Made by a program: the position numbers and the translations under genes. A stretch of 64,000 bases of DNA from Eremophila alpestris peregrina (Eukaryota; Chordata; Aves; Passeriformes; Alaudidae), in the NCBI GenBank assembly GCA_009792885.1, contig WMCF01000055.1:2804255-2868254 (forward strand), written 5' to 3'. Shown here piece after piece: positions 25,089 to 37,940 of this stretch. Numbering within the stretch: position 1 is the first letter of the stretch; each line of letters begins with the position of its first letter. Under the pieces are notes generated by a model. That model searched no databases, was not told the DNA's origin, and worked only from the letters and a program-made list of their open reading frames with translations.

Positions 25089-28000
25089 AGTTAGATTTAT
25101 TAAACCACAAGGCTAAAGCTGAGATGGCACTGTTGAATGAATACCCAGAAATACTGAGCAATTAATTCAAGGTTGTTATATGTTATTTGGTAAGAAGGAT
25201 TTGGAATTTGCATGTGTTGACCCACACCTCTGAAACTACTGAGAAAAGTTTCTCTTGGGCACTCAAGGTCGTATTTTAATTGTTAATTTTTCCTCATCCT
25301 GACAGAGCCCAAGACCTACTGTCAAACCTTCTGTCCAACCATGCCATAAAGCTCTGTCTTCCAAACACATTTCCCAACCTCAGGTACGCTTAGAAATGGC
25401 CAATTCACTTTGATAATGTGTCCAGAGTGACAGGGGGAGGGCTGCAGCTGCATGAGCCTCTATGTTACCCCATGTGCTCTGGAAGAGGGGGCCAATACCC
25501 TGCTATCCTGTACATGTTTATCCTGAAGGTGTCTGGTTAAATGCCAGACAAAATCATAAGGAACTGCAAAATTAACCAAAGTGAACAATCACCAAAATGA
25601 TCCAGTACTATTCAGAGTCAAACGAAATAGGGTGTGGATAAAACTTGACTGAACTAATTCTTTAAACACTGAATCAACCACATTACAAACTGCAGCTTCT
25701 TTTATGCTGTGTTTTGCCTCTTCCAACTTAATAAAATTTTGTTCCCTGATCAGGATGCTCTATGGCCTGTATGAAGACAGCAAAAAGATTGCATTATCAT
25801 GATTCTACACAAGAACAATTCTTCTTCAAAGATGTGAAATTATTACCTGATGGTCAGAAAATTCTCACTGGAAGTTCTTGCATTGTCATGAATCCCACCT
25901 TCAAAAGTTTCTTCTCACATTTTCTCTGATCCATTACTTCACAGTCTGAAAAGTACCAAATAGCAGAAGCCTCCTTAAGATCAACTCATAAAAAAAAAGA
26001 CTCAGAGGAAAAAAATATCAAATAATAACAAATTAATGGTAAATTATAGTCTGTTTTATTAGTAGGGGGAATGAATACACTAAATAAAATAATTCTGTGC
26101 AAACTATTCGTTCAAGTCTAGCACAAACAGTAAATTTTGCAAGTCCAAAAAACTGAGTTATCTTTCAACACTGACTCCCTACATATGTAAAACTTGCTTG
26201 TCTGTCAAATTCTTTCTGCAAAAATGACAGTCTAAAGGGCTTGCCATGTACAGCATCTGCTTGCAGATAATGCTCTCTACACCATTCCAGTCTTCTTTCC
26301 AAATGATTTAAATGAGGGAGGCACCAGGCACACAGCATCACTGTGCTTATGACAGTGCTTTGCTGTGTTAGAAGTATCAAGTGTCTGCAGGCTGCTCTTT
26401 AATTATGAATTTTGATGTGCCATAAGCAAAGTCACTCCAATAGGCATTAGCTAACACACTGAACTGTAAATTATTCTAATAGCTAGTCTGTGTTATAATA
26501 GCAAGTGCTCATACACCATCCAAAAATCTGGTTTGTTGTTATCAGCAAAAAAAAAAGTCATTATTTTGATAAAGCCAAGTAAGTGATTATGTGTGACTAC
26601 AGCAAATAAGGAGAGGTAGAAAATAGAAATCACCGATATATTTTCTAATATATTAACAGCCCTATTCAATCAAATGGAACACATTCAGATTATCTCAAAA
26701 AAGACAATAGCTTTCCTTAGATTGCTTGAGTCTGACTAGAAGCCGTTTGAAAGTTATAAAGGTAATTTGTATCAACTCATTACTATGTCACCTAATTTCA
26801 AGTACATATTAGATAAGTAGCAATAAGCTCTGGGTTAGAGGATTTCACATTATAACCATTAGTACAAACTCTAACAGCACTGTGCTCTTAAAGATTACCC
26901 CAGACAGTTATTGAGATTTAGGAGGTGCAGCTTTCTATTGATTTAAGACAGATTCTGTAGACAATTTTATCATTTACTCTTAAACTGAGGTAAAAAGCTA
27001 ATTTGATGAAGAGCACTTATGAATTTTTTCCTTCCTATAGGTACCATAATATTTCCAGCAGAATGCTCTTCTTGCTCTTTAATTCAAGGTAATGATGTTG
27101 CTGCATCTTCTCTTGGCACTTAAAATGCAGTTTAATGCCACATCATCAGTCAAAACTTCTGTGTGATTTCCAAAGGCATTAAATTATCAGAAAAACTGAA
27201 CTGAGAAATGAACACTTCTAATGCATTAGAATTTTCTGGGCTTTTTAAGGGAGTTTTCCCCTCTGCTCAGGATTATGGAACAAAGAAAACTTTCACACTA
27301 TGTCAGAAAACCTTTTTTCATTAATTTCTGCTCTGATTTGCATAGGAAGTATGTGTATGAAACCATTAGATTGTGCTCCATTGGAGTGACTTACATGAAA
27401 TAATGTTTACAGGTGTCCCTGACATCTTTCATTTACTTTAAATCAGTGAGACTGAAAAAACAGTGTATTTATTGACTTACACTCTTCTGCAGTAAATTAT
27501 TTGGTATATACAAAAAAAAAAAAAGAGTACAGTTTGGTAACAGTATTTCTTGAATGTGCAGGGACAGATCAAACTGAATATTCACTCACTTTCATTTCAT
27601 CACAGCCCACCTAAAAATATTGATCAAAGCAAGTGTAGACTGCTTTAGTTCAGAGCTTTTTATAAACTTTAAAATAACTAGGCTTTTATCAATCACTTTT
27701 TTTTTTAATAATTAGTCACAACTATAATTGGGAAAAAAAAACAAAACAAAGAACACCAAAAAATGTTAAGTAGATTTGGGTTCTTTTCTTCTTTACATTG
27801 AAGACCTTTTGCAGTATAAAGCTAAAATGATGTATTTTCTAATGGAAGGAGAACAATTACTTTGGGTGTTCTAGTATTTCCAAAATTTCAACATCCAATT
27901 TATTTATTTATACTAGAGTACACACTCTAGCCCAAACTTTATTCTCTTTTTCTTATACTTTATCACTCTAAGCTCTAACAACGGCAGCAAATGTAACTCC

Positions 28001-31000
28001 ATGTTTTGAGCAGATAATAAAGTGATAGACTAGGTTCTAAATTATATGATTTCTTGTTTAGGTAACTAATAAACATGCAATTTATGCCAAAATTTAAGGG
28101 ATTCTTGATGTTGAATGTAAGATTTCAACTCAAAGAGAGAGCAGTACAGAATTATAGTGCCTAAGCAGACACTGGGAAGCCCTGAGACAATGCCCCATGA
28201 GACCATATATCTGCTCTGAGGGGAAGGCAGAATCACTTGTGATATTCATTAAAGACTTCCCAGGTCATGGGGCTGAGTGTATGAAGAATGATAGGGATCC
28301 TATGTTTAACTATCCTTTCCTGGTGAGAACATGCTGATTTTTCTCCACCATGTTTAGATGTGTCTGTAGGAGCAGTCACATCTATAGCAGTAAACCAAAG
28401 TAATGATAAATTAATTTTAGTGAAAATACTAAAACAAAAATTTCATTTTTACACTAACCATTGTATTAATACAAAAAAAAAAAAAGAATATTTAGACCAT
28501 CACTAAACATACAAACCTATCATTTTGTGCTTTTTTCTTACTTCTGGGGAGAAAGCCGAAGGGTTTATTGACTCACCATTTTCAAAGTATTTGATCCTGC
28601 TGCAGGAAGCTTTTAGGTGAAGGAGGAGAAAGTTGCTTTAATGAGTTTTGTTTGATGATTTGTTTGCTTCCAGAATATTTGCTCATGACATATTGCATTG
28701 TTAGACTTTGCTCTGTTTATCAGGAACACACAGCCTAGTCAAATGAGTGTTCAGTTTGAAGAAGGCTGGCGTGCAAATTCAGAGGAGCACAGAAAGTTAT
28801 CAATGCTGCTCTTTTATTCATGGAGAATATTAACAATGATGGTTCAGGGTTTAGTGATAAACTCACTCAGCACATGAAGTTACAGGGAAACACTGTGCAC
28901 TTAAAGAACAGCAGTGACTAGGTCTGAGACAATTCAATGAAGAACACTCTGCCTTCCTTTATAGATTCAACCAATCTTTTTCCACCAGTAAGGAGCAAAT
29001 GCGAGTAGATGTAAGTGAAAAAATAACAGTTACTAAACAGTTCTTAAATGACTAAGAAGCAGAACAGCATCAGGCAAAAAACAAGAGTAAATAACCGTAG
29101 ATAAGATGCAGAGAGTCCCCAGAAGAACAAAAAGTTGGAGGAGAGTGCAGCCCAAACAGCTCTTGTCTGGTTGTAAGTATGATCCAGAAACAGGATCATG
29201 GGAGATGCTGAAGAGGGGCTGCCTAAGGATCACCCTGTTTTCTGCTCTGCTCAGATGTCTGCTCAGCTAAGGCTATGATGACAAGATTAGGAGACAACAA
29301 GTCCTTTTCCACCATAAAATGAACCTAAGTGAGGGCATAAATGAAGAAATGACAGACAAGATTTACTATCTTTTCCCCCCTCTTTTGTGGTTTCCATTTC
29401 TCATGTTTTCTTTCTTCAAAAGTGATTATTCTTGGAATGTTCATTCTCAAGTGAAAATGTCTTTTAACAACTTTGGCACATTCTAAATCACTTGCAATCA
29501 AGGAATTAATCAGAAAGGAGTAATATTTAAACAGCGACAGAGCACACAGATAGGGGCTATTCAGCTTTAGGAGCTAAGAAATGAATTTGTTTCTGTGAAT
29601 AACCCTTTTTTTTTTCATCCACAAGATAGTGGTATTTCTCTTAGCAGTCTTAATTAAAGTGCGAATTTTACAATAAGAAAAGAGAGTAAAAATTGTACCT
29701 GAGAAGAAGTCCTACAAGTCAGGAAATAAAGGGCTTATTTAAGTACCTAATCAAATTGCTATCCTTGATAACCCTAAAAGAGTAAGTCTTAATCCAAAAC
29801 TTACTTCAGCTTTTGCTTCAGTAATAAGGTATAGATATACCAATGACAACTATTCTAAGAACAAATGGAAAATATGTGACTTCTGTCAAAAATTTTAAGA
29901 GAAAATGGTAATTATTTTATATTTGTAGCTTGTGTCTGTGTGGCACAAGAAAGGAGTAAGGATAAAATAATGAAATAAAAAGTAAAAAACATACTATAAA
30001 AATATATATGTATTTTTATATTTGTGTGTTTATATATTCCTCTTAGCTCTTTAGTTCTAGTAAATTATATTTTGGCTTCTACAGTGTAAAAATATGTGAC
30101 AAACCACTAATAATAGGAGACTAAGAGACAGGTTCCAGCTCTTCCAGCCAATAACACTGGTCTTCTTGATTAATTCCTTCTACCAGAAAACCTGGACAAC
30201 AAAATTCACTAAAATCAAGAGCACACTTCCATGAGGTATTAAGCTGAAAGGGTTACAAAGTTGATGGCAATTAGCCTCATTGTTTGTAATTTTCCTGTTT
30301 CATCTTCGTGCTGAAATCTGTCTTTTGCTGAACAAGTTTTAAATGAGCACTCATTTCTGAGGAAATCACGCTGACAACTTTATAAGGATGACCCTTAGTA
30401 GCATAATCAAAAAGATGGTTTGTAAGCAATTCATGAATCTTGAAGAATAAATACCTCAGATTTTGCTTCATCAGCAATCTCTGTGTTCATAACAATTTTA
30501 AGCTAAAAACATTAAACAAAGGTAACAGTTGATATAGATTTTGAAGTGTACCACTAAATGCTTCAATATTTTGATTTAGAAAGATTAGCCCATATAAATA
30601 ATACATCAAGAATAGTTTAAATGTTTTGCACAAAAGTCACCTTTCCCATCATGTATTGTTCTTTGAGTTGCAGATCAGAAAAGCTATGCTTGAGGACAGC
30701 AGTGCAGAGTAAGTTCTTATCAATATATTTAAATAGTTCAGAGTAACTCAAAGGGAGAGCAGCCTTCCACTCAAACACTCTGGCAAGGCATAGATTGGTC
30801 TTAACAGCAAATGAACCTTGCAAAGAACCTCAATTATTTATTTATAGAGTTGCCAATATATGTCAATCAAAGTAGAGGACGAATGAAAAATACTAACTGC
30901 AGGAGTTTTGGCAGGCATTGTATGTCTGAGCATACTCCATAACCTTTTGATATGAAGAAATGCAGTGTAACTACAAAATCCAATACCTACTTGATGCCTA

Positions 31001-32488
31001 TTAACATTTGCTACCAAATGTGCTTCCTATTGAAGTGACATTTTCACCTAATGAAAAAGATATTAGCGTTCTAATTCAGACACTCAGTGAAAAGAAATGT
31101 GTCTGAGCAAGATTTGAGTATTTAACAAGAACTTATTTTGTCGTGCAAGATTCAAAAATTCATAGTTCACAAATCTCAGCATGTAAGATAACCAAATGAA
31201 TTATGTACTGAAGTAGGGAAAGCTCAGAAAATACCTTATGTTAAAAATTATCTTAATGTCTCCGTGCAGATTTCATCTTACCATTTTTGGAGTAACTTTT
31301 AAGCAGTTCTGGACACCTCCTGCTATCATTGACTTCTTTGATTCCTGCGACTGCAGTCTAATGGAGATATATATTGAGACAGAAGTCAGTAATTTTTAGC
31401 AAAAAAATAATAAAAATAATAAAAGTCAGGTAAACTGAAATAGAAAAAGAAAAAAAAATCAGTCATCTGCCAATATTGGGTAAGTAATGGTCAATGAAAC
31501 TATTTCAGATCTGTTTTCCAGTTAGCTGATTTCCCATCCTGAAAGCAACATTGCTCATATCTATCAGCAGAGAATGGCTCTCAGATTTGTGTCCCTTCTG
31601 AAATCATGTTATGAACAATTGTGCTGGAAATATGAAACAATGTACACATGCTAAATCAGAGGTATCATGAATCATCTGTTCAGATTATCTATATATTATA
31701 TATATATATATATCTCCTTTGCAATACAAATTCTGCTTCAGACAGCAATAATAGCAAAATATATATACAGAAACATGTTATAGAATACTTTATATCAAAA
31801 AAAATGTACTGAGAAGCACTTTGAGAAAGTTTAAAATCTGAGAAACATTAGGATTCATATGATGCATTTATCAGGAAATTGCCAAATAGCTTCACATATT
31901 TTCTTAGCCATTATTCATACCTGATGTCCAGAATCAGCATTTATCACTACTTTTTGAGAGAGGCTTTCAAAGTACAATGGCAAAAAAATATTTATTTGCA
32001 TTTCATGAGGTGCAAACAATAAAAGAGTGTTATAACAAAGGTCCATGTGGCCTTGTGTCTGTCCTACCTCTGACTGGCTAAAGTCAATGCCTACACAGGG
32101 TATAAAACAAAAACACCAGTGATATTTATTTCAGAAAATCTGCCCACCTTTCAAAAATCTGTGTTTATTTCTTTGTCTGTCACATACGGTGGTAGCACTT
32201 TCTTTTGTGAATTTTTCAAGGTTTTCTTGGTTTTAGTTAAAGAGGAAACAGTTTCCTGTAAGGACCTAGGACCGTACAAAGATACTGAAGTCTGTGAAAG
32301 AGACGGTGTATCTTAAGGGATGAGGAGATGAGAAGATGCCATAGGCTGAAAATCTTTTATGAATTGTGATAAAAGACTATAATATGCTAGAATATGTCTT
32401 TAAATCATGGAAAATATGAACTGGGGAAATGATTGTTCAGATTGGTGGTTTGAGCAAAGGTATTTGTAATAGACTAAGTGAATATTGA
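25089..32488. other. Unique AT-rich non-coding DNA, 7.4 kb
   Basis: No gene or dispersed repeat recognised. Open frames are 71 codons or less. Minor features are A-runs near 26548, 27511 and 28472, and a TA-rich microsatellite at 31689-31713. Confidence 0.55.
31689..31713 (+). repeat. (TA)n microsatellite
   Basis: About 12 TA units interrupted by one TT, within wider AT-rich sequence. Likely length-variable and able to extrude as a cruciform. Confidence 0.9.
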
Positions 32489-33053
32489 TGTAGCAGTGAC
32501 CCTGTGATCTCCTGAAGTAGTTGAATAGAATGAGAGATGGGATGAAGAAGCCTCTGCACCAGTGAAGAAGTGAGAGACATCTCTGCCCTTAAATGGGATG
32601 AAGAACATCCTTTGCTCCTGAACAGTTCATTTTAAAATGATAAAGCCAAATAAGTGTACTCCAGCAGTACAGAGCACATGGCCCATATTGCAGCCATGGG
32701 AAGCTGTGTGATATGGGAGACCCCACAGAAACAGGTTCCCAGCCGACTGTTTTTGTGAGTGCTCAGAGCCACAAGTAGACTGTTTCTTTCTTGTGGAAAG
32801 TTGCCATAACCAGAATTACCATAACCAGTAGAGACTTCTCTCTCTAAAAAACTGATGAAAGATTATTTCATAGGTGGTACAGACCTTGGGTTCAGGGTCT
32901 TTTCTTTATACATTGTCTGTGAGAAAGAAGAGGAGCTGGGAGAGGGGGAAGTGTTTTAAATTTTTTTTTATTTTATTTTTTCCTTTTAATGTGTGTGAAT
33001 AAAACTATCTTTTAAGTTAGAGCCTGTTTTGCCTTGTTTTCTCCTATCTCACA
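32489..33053 (+). mobile_element. Probable solo LTR of an avian ERV (ERVL-like)
   Basis: About 565 bp bounded by TG (32489) and CA (33053), with an AATAAA polyadenylation signal at 32998-33003, about 50 bp before the 3' end. That is standard LTR organisation. The CATAACCAGAATTACC block, the GAGAAAGAAGAGGAGCTGGG block and the TTTGCCTTGTTTTCTCC end resemble ERVL-type LTRs that I recall from birds. No internal gag-pol sequence lies beside it, so it would be a solo LTR left by LTR-LTR recombination. I could not find a target-site duplication. The right end runs into a (CAA)n repeat that may have erased it. The 5' end is uncertain and could lie up to 200 bp further left. Confidence 0.55.
32998..33003 (+). 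promoter_or_regulatory. LTR polyadenylation signal AATAAA
   Basis: AATAAA about 50 bp before the inferred LTR end, followed by a T-rich segment, as at the R/U5 junction of retroviral LTRs. Confidence 0.5.
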
Positions 33054-33075
33054 ACAACAACAACAACAACAACAA
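33052..33075 (+). repeat. (CAA)8 microsatellite
   Basis: Eight perfect CAA units directly abutting, and overlapping by 2 bases, the inferred CA end of the LTR at 32489-33053. It may have grown from the terminal ACA of the LTR. Confidence 0.95.
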
Positions 33076-33959
33076 ACCACTAGAATCACTACATACATGT
33101 AAAGTTTTGACATTCAAAACATAGGTAATTTATTGCCGCTCTGGTGCAAAGTACTTCATTTACTTAAGCTAATTAGTTGTTTTATAAACAGGTTATTTGC
33201 TTTAAATCTGCTATTTCATTTGATGTGTTTTATAGTTGGATTGTGAGCACCTTATTGTCACTCTTTTTAACAATCATGTTTTAGAAACATATAGCTTTCC
33301 CTACCATGATTGACTTTCTTTTTACCATGATGAAGAGTCTAAGAAAGCTCCCTTTATGGGAAAGCAACTACCCACTTTGATAACACTTGTAATTCTTTCT
33401 GTAGGCTTTTAACTTTCACTTTCCAAAATGTAGGCTCCAGAGAGATGCCCAGTATTCAAGTACTGTTCTTTTATGGACATATATACGGGAACTATTGGTT
33501 TTGATTCTCTATCTCTTCCTCAGAACCAGATAAGGTTCTTAAACTTCTGTTTGCTTCTGAGATGATGGTTTCATAGAGCTGTCAAACATACTGCCACTTT
33601 CTCTTCTATAGGAACAGATAATTTAGAGCTCAGCACTGTTTATAAACTTAAAATTACTTTCCCACCATAATATTGCTTTGCATTTATCAATTTTGAATTT
33701 CATCTGCTATTTTGTTGGCCTATCACTCAGTAATGTGATGCTACACAGTAAAACAACATCTTGTGTTTAGAATCTGAAGTGTGTTTAGACACAGCAGAGC
33801 CTTATCTGTATCTTTGCTGGTAGCTCACTCTCCACATGCAATGTGTAGCTCAGCTCTCAGACCGTGTCACTGTGCCCTCTAGCAGTAACCCCTCCCTGTC
33901 TTGGCAATAACTTATCATTTTCTACCACCTTTTTTCTTATTACACAAATTTGCATGAAA
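33076..33959. other. Unique non-coding DNA, 0.9 kb
   Basis: Unique AT-rich sequence between an LTR and a CR1 copy. Nothing else recognised. Confidence 0.55.
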
Positions 33960-34235
33960 TCAGAGTTATAGAATGGCTTAGATGGGAAGGGGCCCTAAAG
34001 ATCATCCAGTTCTATGGACAGGGACACCTTATACCAGACCAGGTTGGTCAAAGCTCCATGCAACCTGGTCTTGCACACTTCCAGGTATGGGACATCCACG
34101 ACTTCTCAGAGCAACCTGTGCCAGGGAAGAATATTTCTTCCTAATATCTAATCTAAATCTCTCCTCTTTCGGTTCAAAGCCATTCCCCCTTGTCCTATCA
34201 CTATATGTCCTTGTAAAAGTCCCTCGTCAGCTTTC
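33960..34235 (-). mobile_element. CR1 LINE 3'-end copy
   Basis: Minus-strand CR1 of about 275 bp. Plus-strand blocks in order: TTATAGAATGGCTTAGATGG (3' terminus), AAAGATCATCCAGTTCTATG, CAGGGACACCTTATACCAGA, CAAAGCTCCATGCAACCTGG, GAATATTTCTTCCTAATATC, CATTCCCCCTTGTCCTATCA and AAAAGTCCCTCGTCAGCTTT. The order matches the avian CR1 3' region. 5'-truncated and broken; old. Confidence 0.93.
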
Positions 34236-37200
34236 ATCAAAGTAATCATCTTTATCCTTAGTTCTTTGAAAATTTGTGAAATTATTTTTAAAGTTTATTT
34301 TAGCTTGAACATTGCTAAATAGTTTTTGAAAGTAGGAATAGATTTTAATAACATTGTGTACTTACCTACCCAGGCAATGTCCCATCACATTCTTCTCACA
34401 GGTTTCTAGGGGCTTGTAGAACCCTACTGTTTTCTTGTATGTTGTTAACTGTAGTATATGATTAAACATAACCATCCATTTGAAATTAATCTGAAATGAG
34501 ACACAATCCAAATTTTCATTGTATAGACCCTATTGTAGGAGAGGTAATGTATCAAGAAATGATTTCTCATGCTCACAATGAAATAAAAAGCTTATCCCTC
34601 TACTTCCGTAACATGTTCTCTAAGTGAATACTAAGTTTATAATATAAAATACATTACCTGCAGAAATAGAATTAAATTTTAGTTTAAAGCAATTTAACAA
34701 CCAAAAAAGAAGATGAGAATTGGAGGGAATAACAAATTAGTTTACAGGTCACAATATCCAGAGGCTGGACCCCACTTTAGATCACCTAAAAAAATCCTTT
34801 TCTTTTTCCCATTTATATCAGAATATGCAAGAGTTTCCACACCATCTGTGATTTATCAACCACAAAATCTGTTTCCAGAAGGAAACTCTGAACTAAACAA
34901 AACATTACTTGACTGAAATTTCTGCAGTACTGAAGCACTATACAGGAATGCAGTGCTAATATTCACAGGGGTTGTTAGAGGTATGATACTGCCTAAAAAA
35001 GACAAAAGTTTTATTAGACTAACTCATATGGCCAATCTTTCAGCCACATGCATTCTTCTCCCAGGCTGAAAAGAAAAAAGAAAGAAATTCAAAGGTGATG
35101 CAAGCAGAGAACACTAGGTCTGAGATAAAATAGTATGTTAACTGGGAAATGGCTAAGACAAAAGAGGGTTAGAAGTATTGGAACAAAGGAAATGTAATGG
35201 GAAAAGGTGATAAGATGGTTTTTTCTTACAGAAAAGGACAAGAGATTTATTGGTGGCAGCACATGAAATTATAATTTGGGAGGGAGAAGGGAAATAATCA
35301 CATGCCATGAAAAGGATATCTCCATTGTGTTCATGACTTTACTATCTAGTAAAGATTTATTGTGAACTTTTACAGCAAACCTGGACACATCTGTAAATTT
35401 TGTTTGACTGATTTATTATTTTTCTCTTTAAGGAATGATGTACCAAGGTTTTTCACAAGTTGGCACAACAAAATCAGAGAAAAATAAATGGTTTTTAGCT
35501 CATCATTTTGTTTTAAAATAGTTCAAATATAAAGCCTCAGTAAATGGTAAGATTTTATACTCACTGGATCTGAAAGCAAGCCTACTGCTTAAAAACACCA
35601 GATTTCCCATTGCTGTAGTTAAATTCCTGGCTCATAGACTTTTTAAACACTTAAAATTAGGACTAACATTTTTGTATAATCTGTAAGGATAGTATCCCTT
35701 TAGAAAAAGGCGTGAACATTCTTTAACCTTAAAAAATATTTCCTGAGCTTATTTTCAGAACAACCCTGCAATAAGAAACAGCAGATAAATACAACTATTG
35801 TATCACCAGAGATACAAGGTAAATTGCAAGGAAAAAAGTTTAAATTTTTTTCAACATTTTAAGAATTCAAGATGTTTAAAATCAGAACCACAACTTAAGA
35901 AAAAAAGGAGCTATATAACTATGATAACAAGAAAAACAAGTCCTAAAGACATTGCTAGGTGTTATACCTCTGTTATAAAAAACAAAGCAGTATATTTATG
36001 ATTTCTTACTGTGTATATAGTTAAATTATGTGACTTAATTATGGACAGTCTGTGTTCAGAAAAAAAAAAGTCATATATTGCACCTTATTCCATATTGACT
36101 GACCTATAGATTGACTATATTTCAAAAGGCACAATTAAAACAATTTTCGTGCTATGCTGTGAATATTATTTACAATATCGCAACAAGTGTTCCATCATAG
36201 AAGCCTTTCTGCCTGCTATGATGTAAAAAAATTGATTCACTTCTAATTGAAAAACAAACTTGTTGGAGGTGTCTGCCTAATGACACATTTAATGAATAAG
36301 CAGCCATTCTAGATGGATTAGAATCTCTACTTTCAATATAAATGAATATGTTTCTAACAAACAGTACAAAATAAAGCTTGATTGTTTTTTCTTCTACACT
36401 GTGATAAATGTGCATTACAGAAAAGAAGTGGAGAGTGAAAAAACAATCACTTAAATGTAAATATAATAGATTGTGCACAGTAGGTTTAAAGAGTTTCCAT
36501 CCTGTCCTCAGTGATTTACAGCTCCACACACTTGCTTTATCATTCTATCAAGGTTTTCTGTTTGTTTTGTTTCTGCTTTGCTTTGTTTAATTCATAAAAC
36601 CGGAGTGAAATGGAAATCTGTAATCGTGTCCTAAGGCACACTCTTCAATACAAACAAAATCATCAAAAAAACAAGTCTTCCTTGCTTTCATAACATGATA
36701 GCTTAAATTTCTATTATGGATATCTTTTGTTATTCATTCATTTAATCCAAGCAAAACACAGAAGAGTTGTTAAGTGTGTTTTAATTTGTGATATGGATTC
36801 AGTACCTGCACGCAGAGAACAGCGGCACACAGGAGTGTTACTGATGAAGATGGCATCTCCTTTCTACTCTTCATAGTCAGCAACAAAAGAAAGGTGGCCT
36901 TTTCCTAATAGTGATTTAAAATGCTTGGGATTTCACATTTTCAGATCTGATGTCCTGTCTGTTCCCTTGTAACTGATTCTAAACATACCTTGATCAGGCT
37001 ATTGTAAATAAAGCTGGGCCTTAATCACTGAAAATCCTCTACATGGAGCTCAACCTTTGTATGTGTAAATGTGTGCATAGCTATTCCCATGAAAAGACAA
37101 ACTAATAGAAACCTCTAATTGTAATATTTTCTGTATGTTAATACCAGATGTAAAGCCGCAACATAGAGATTCCTTCAGTCTAAACTCTGGAAGTGAAGGC

Positions 37201-37719
37201 CAAGGATGTTAACACTTTAAGGACATGGAAGGAAAGTGGCAGACTGCCTAAGCTATAGGTTGAAATATTCTTCTGTTTATTTAGTCCCCAAATTATTTAA
37301 TGCAGAAGATGGAAACAAGCAGTGACTAACAGCTGTGCTTTCCTCTGTGGATCCCTGATTTACAAAGTACAGATGGAGAAAGAATCAGAGTCACATCATC
37401 TCTTGGCATTTTTCAGTATAAATCAGCACATGCTATGGAATAGAAGAGAACTAGGTTATAAACCATTCTGCTATTTGTATTCCAACACAATAATTCTAAT
37501 GTCTCAATCCCTGCACTAGTGTACTAGCATTAGCTACAGGCACTTATGAATAACAAACTTTGTAGTATTTATCCTAAAAAAAATCCCTGATTTTAAAATT
37601 TATTTTTGTCTGTGTAATACCAACCATTTTGTAATCCCTACTCAGTGCATTAGGATTCTCAGTAAATAATCACAGCCAGAGCATCATAAATCATTTACAG
37701 TATATGGTGTTGCTTGAAG

Positions 37720-37940
37720 AGCCCCCAAAACAAATACTTGCCATCTGCAAGAAATGTAAATCATCATTTCAGAGGAAGGGCGCATGTGGCAGCCAGGCCA
37801 GTGTCAGTCAGCCCCATTAATTATGAAATTATTTATTTATTTATTAGCATTTCTTCTTCAAAATTTAACCAGCTCACGCAGATTGTCTCCAGGGAAACAG
37901 CTACGAAATAAATTCGGGACCAACTTCATTCCTTGTAGAG
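37720..37940. promoter_or_regulatory. Candidate conserved non-coding element
   Basis: A moderately GC-balanced segment in AT-rich surroundings. It contains a CATTAATTATGA homeodomain-type TAATTA core at about 37815-37826, a TTATTTATTTATTTATTAG tract, and blocks such as CAGATTGTCTCCAGGGAAAC that look non-random. The two overlapping 65-codon frames here do not resemble proteins. Enhancer-like function is inference only, from motif content. Confidence 0.25.

Noticed and set aside
36170..36529. 119-codon minus-strand frame
   Set aside because: No recognisable protein features and no exon-like boundaries.
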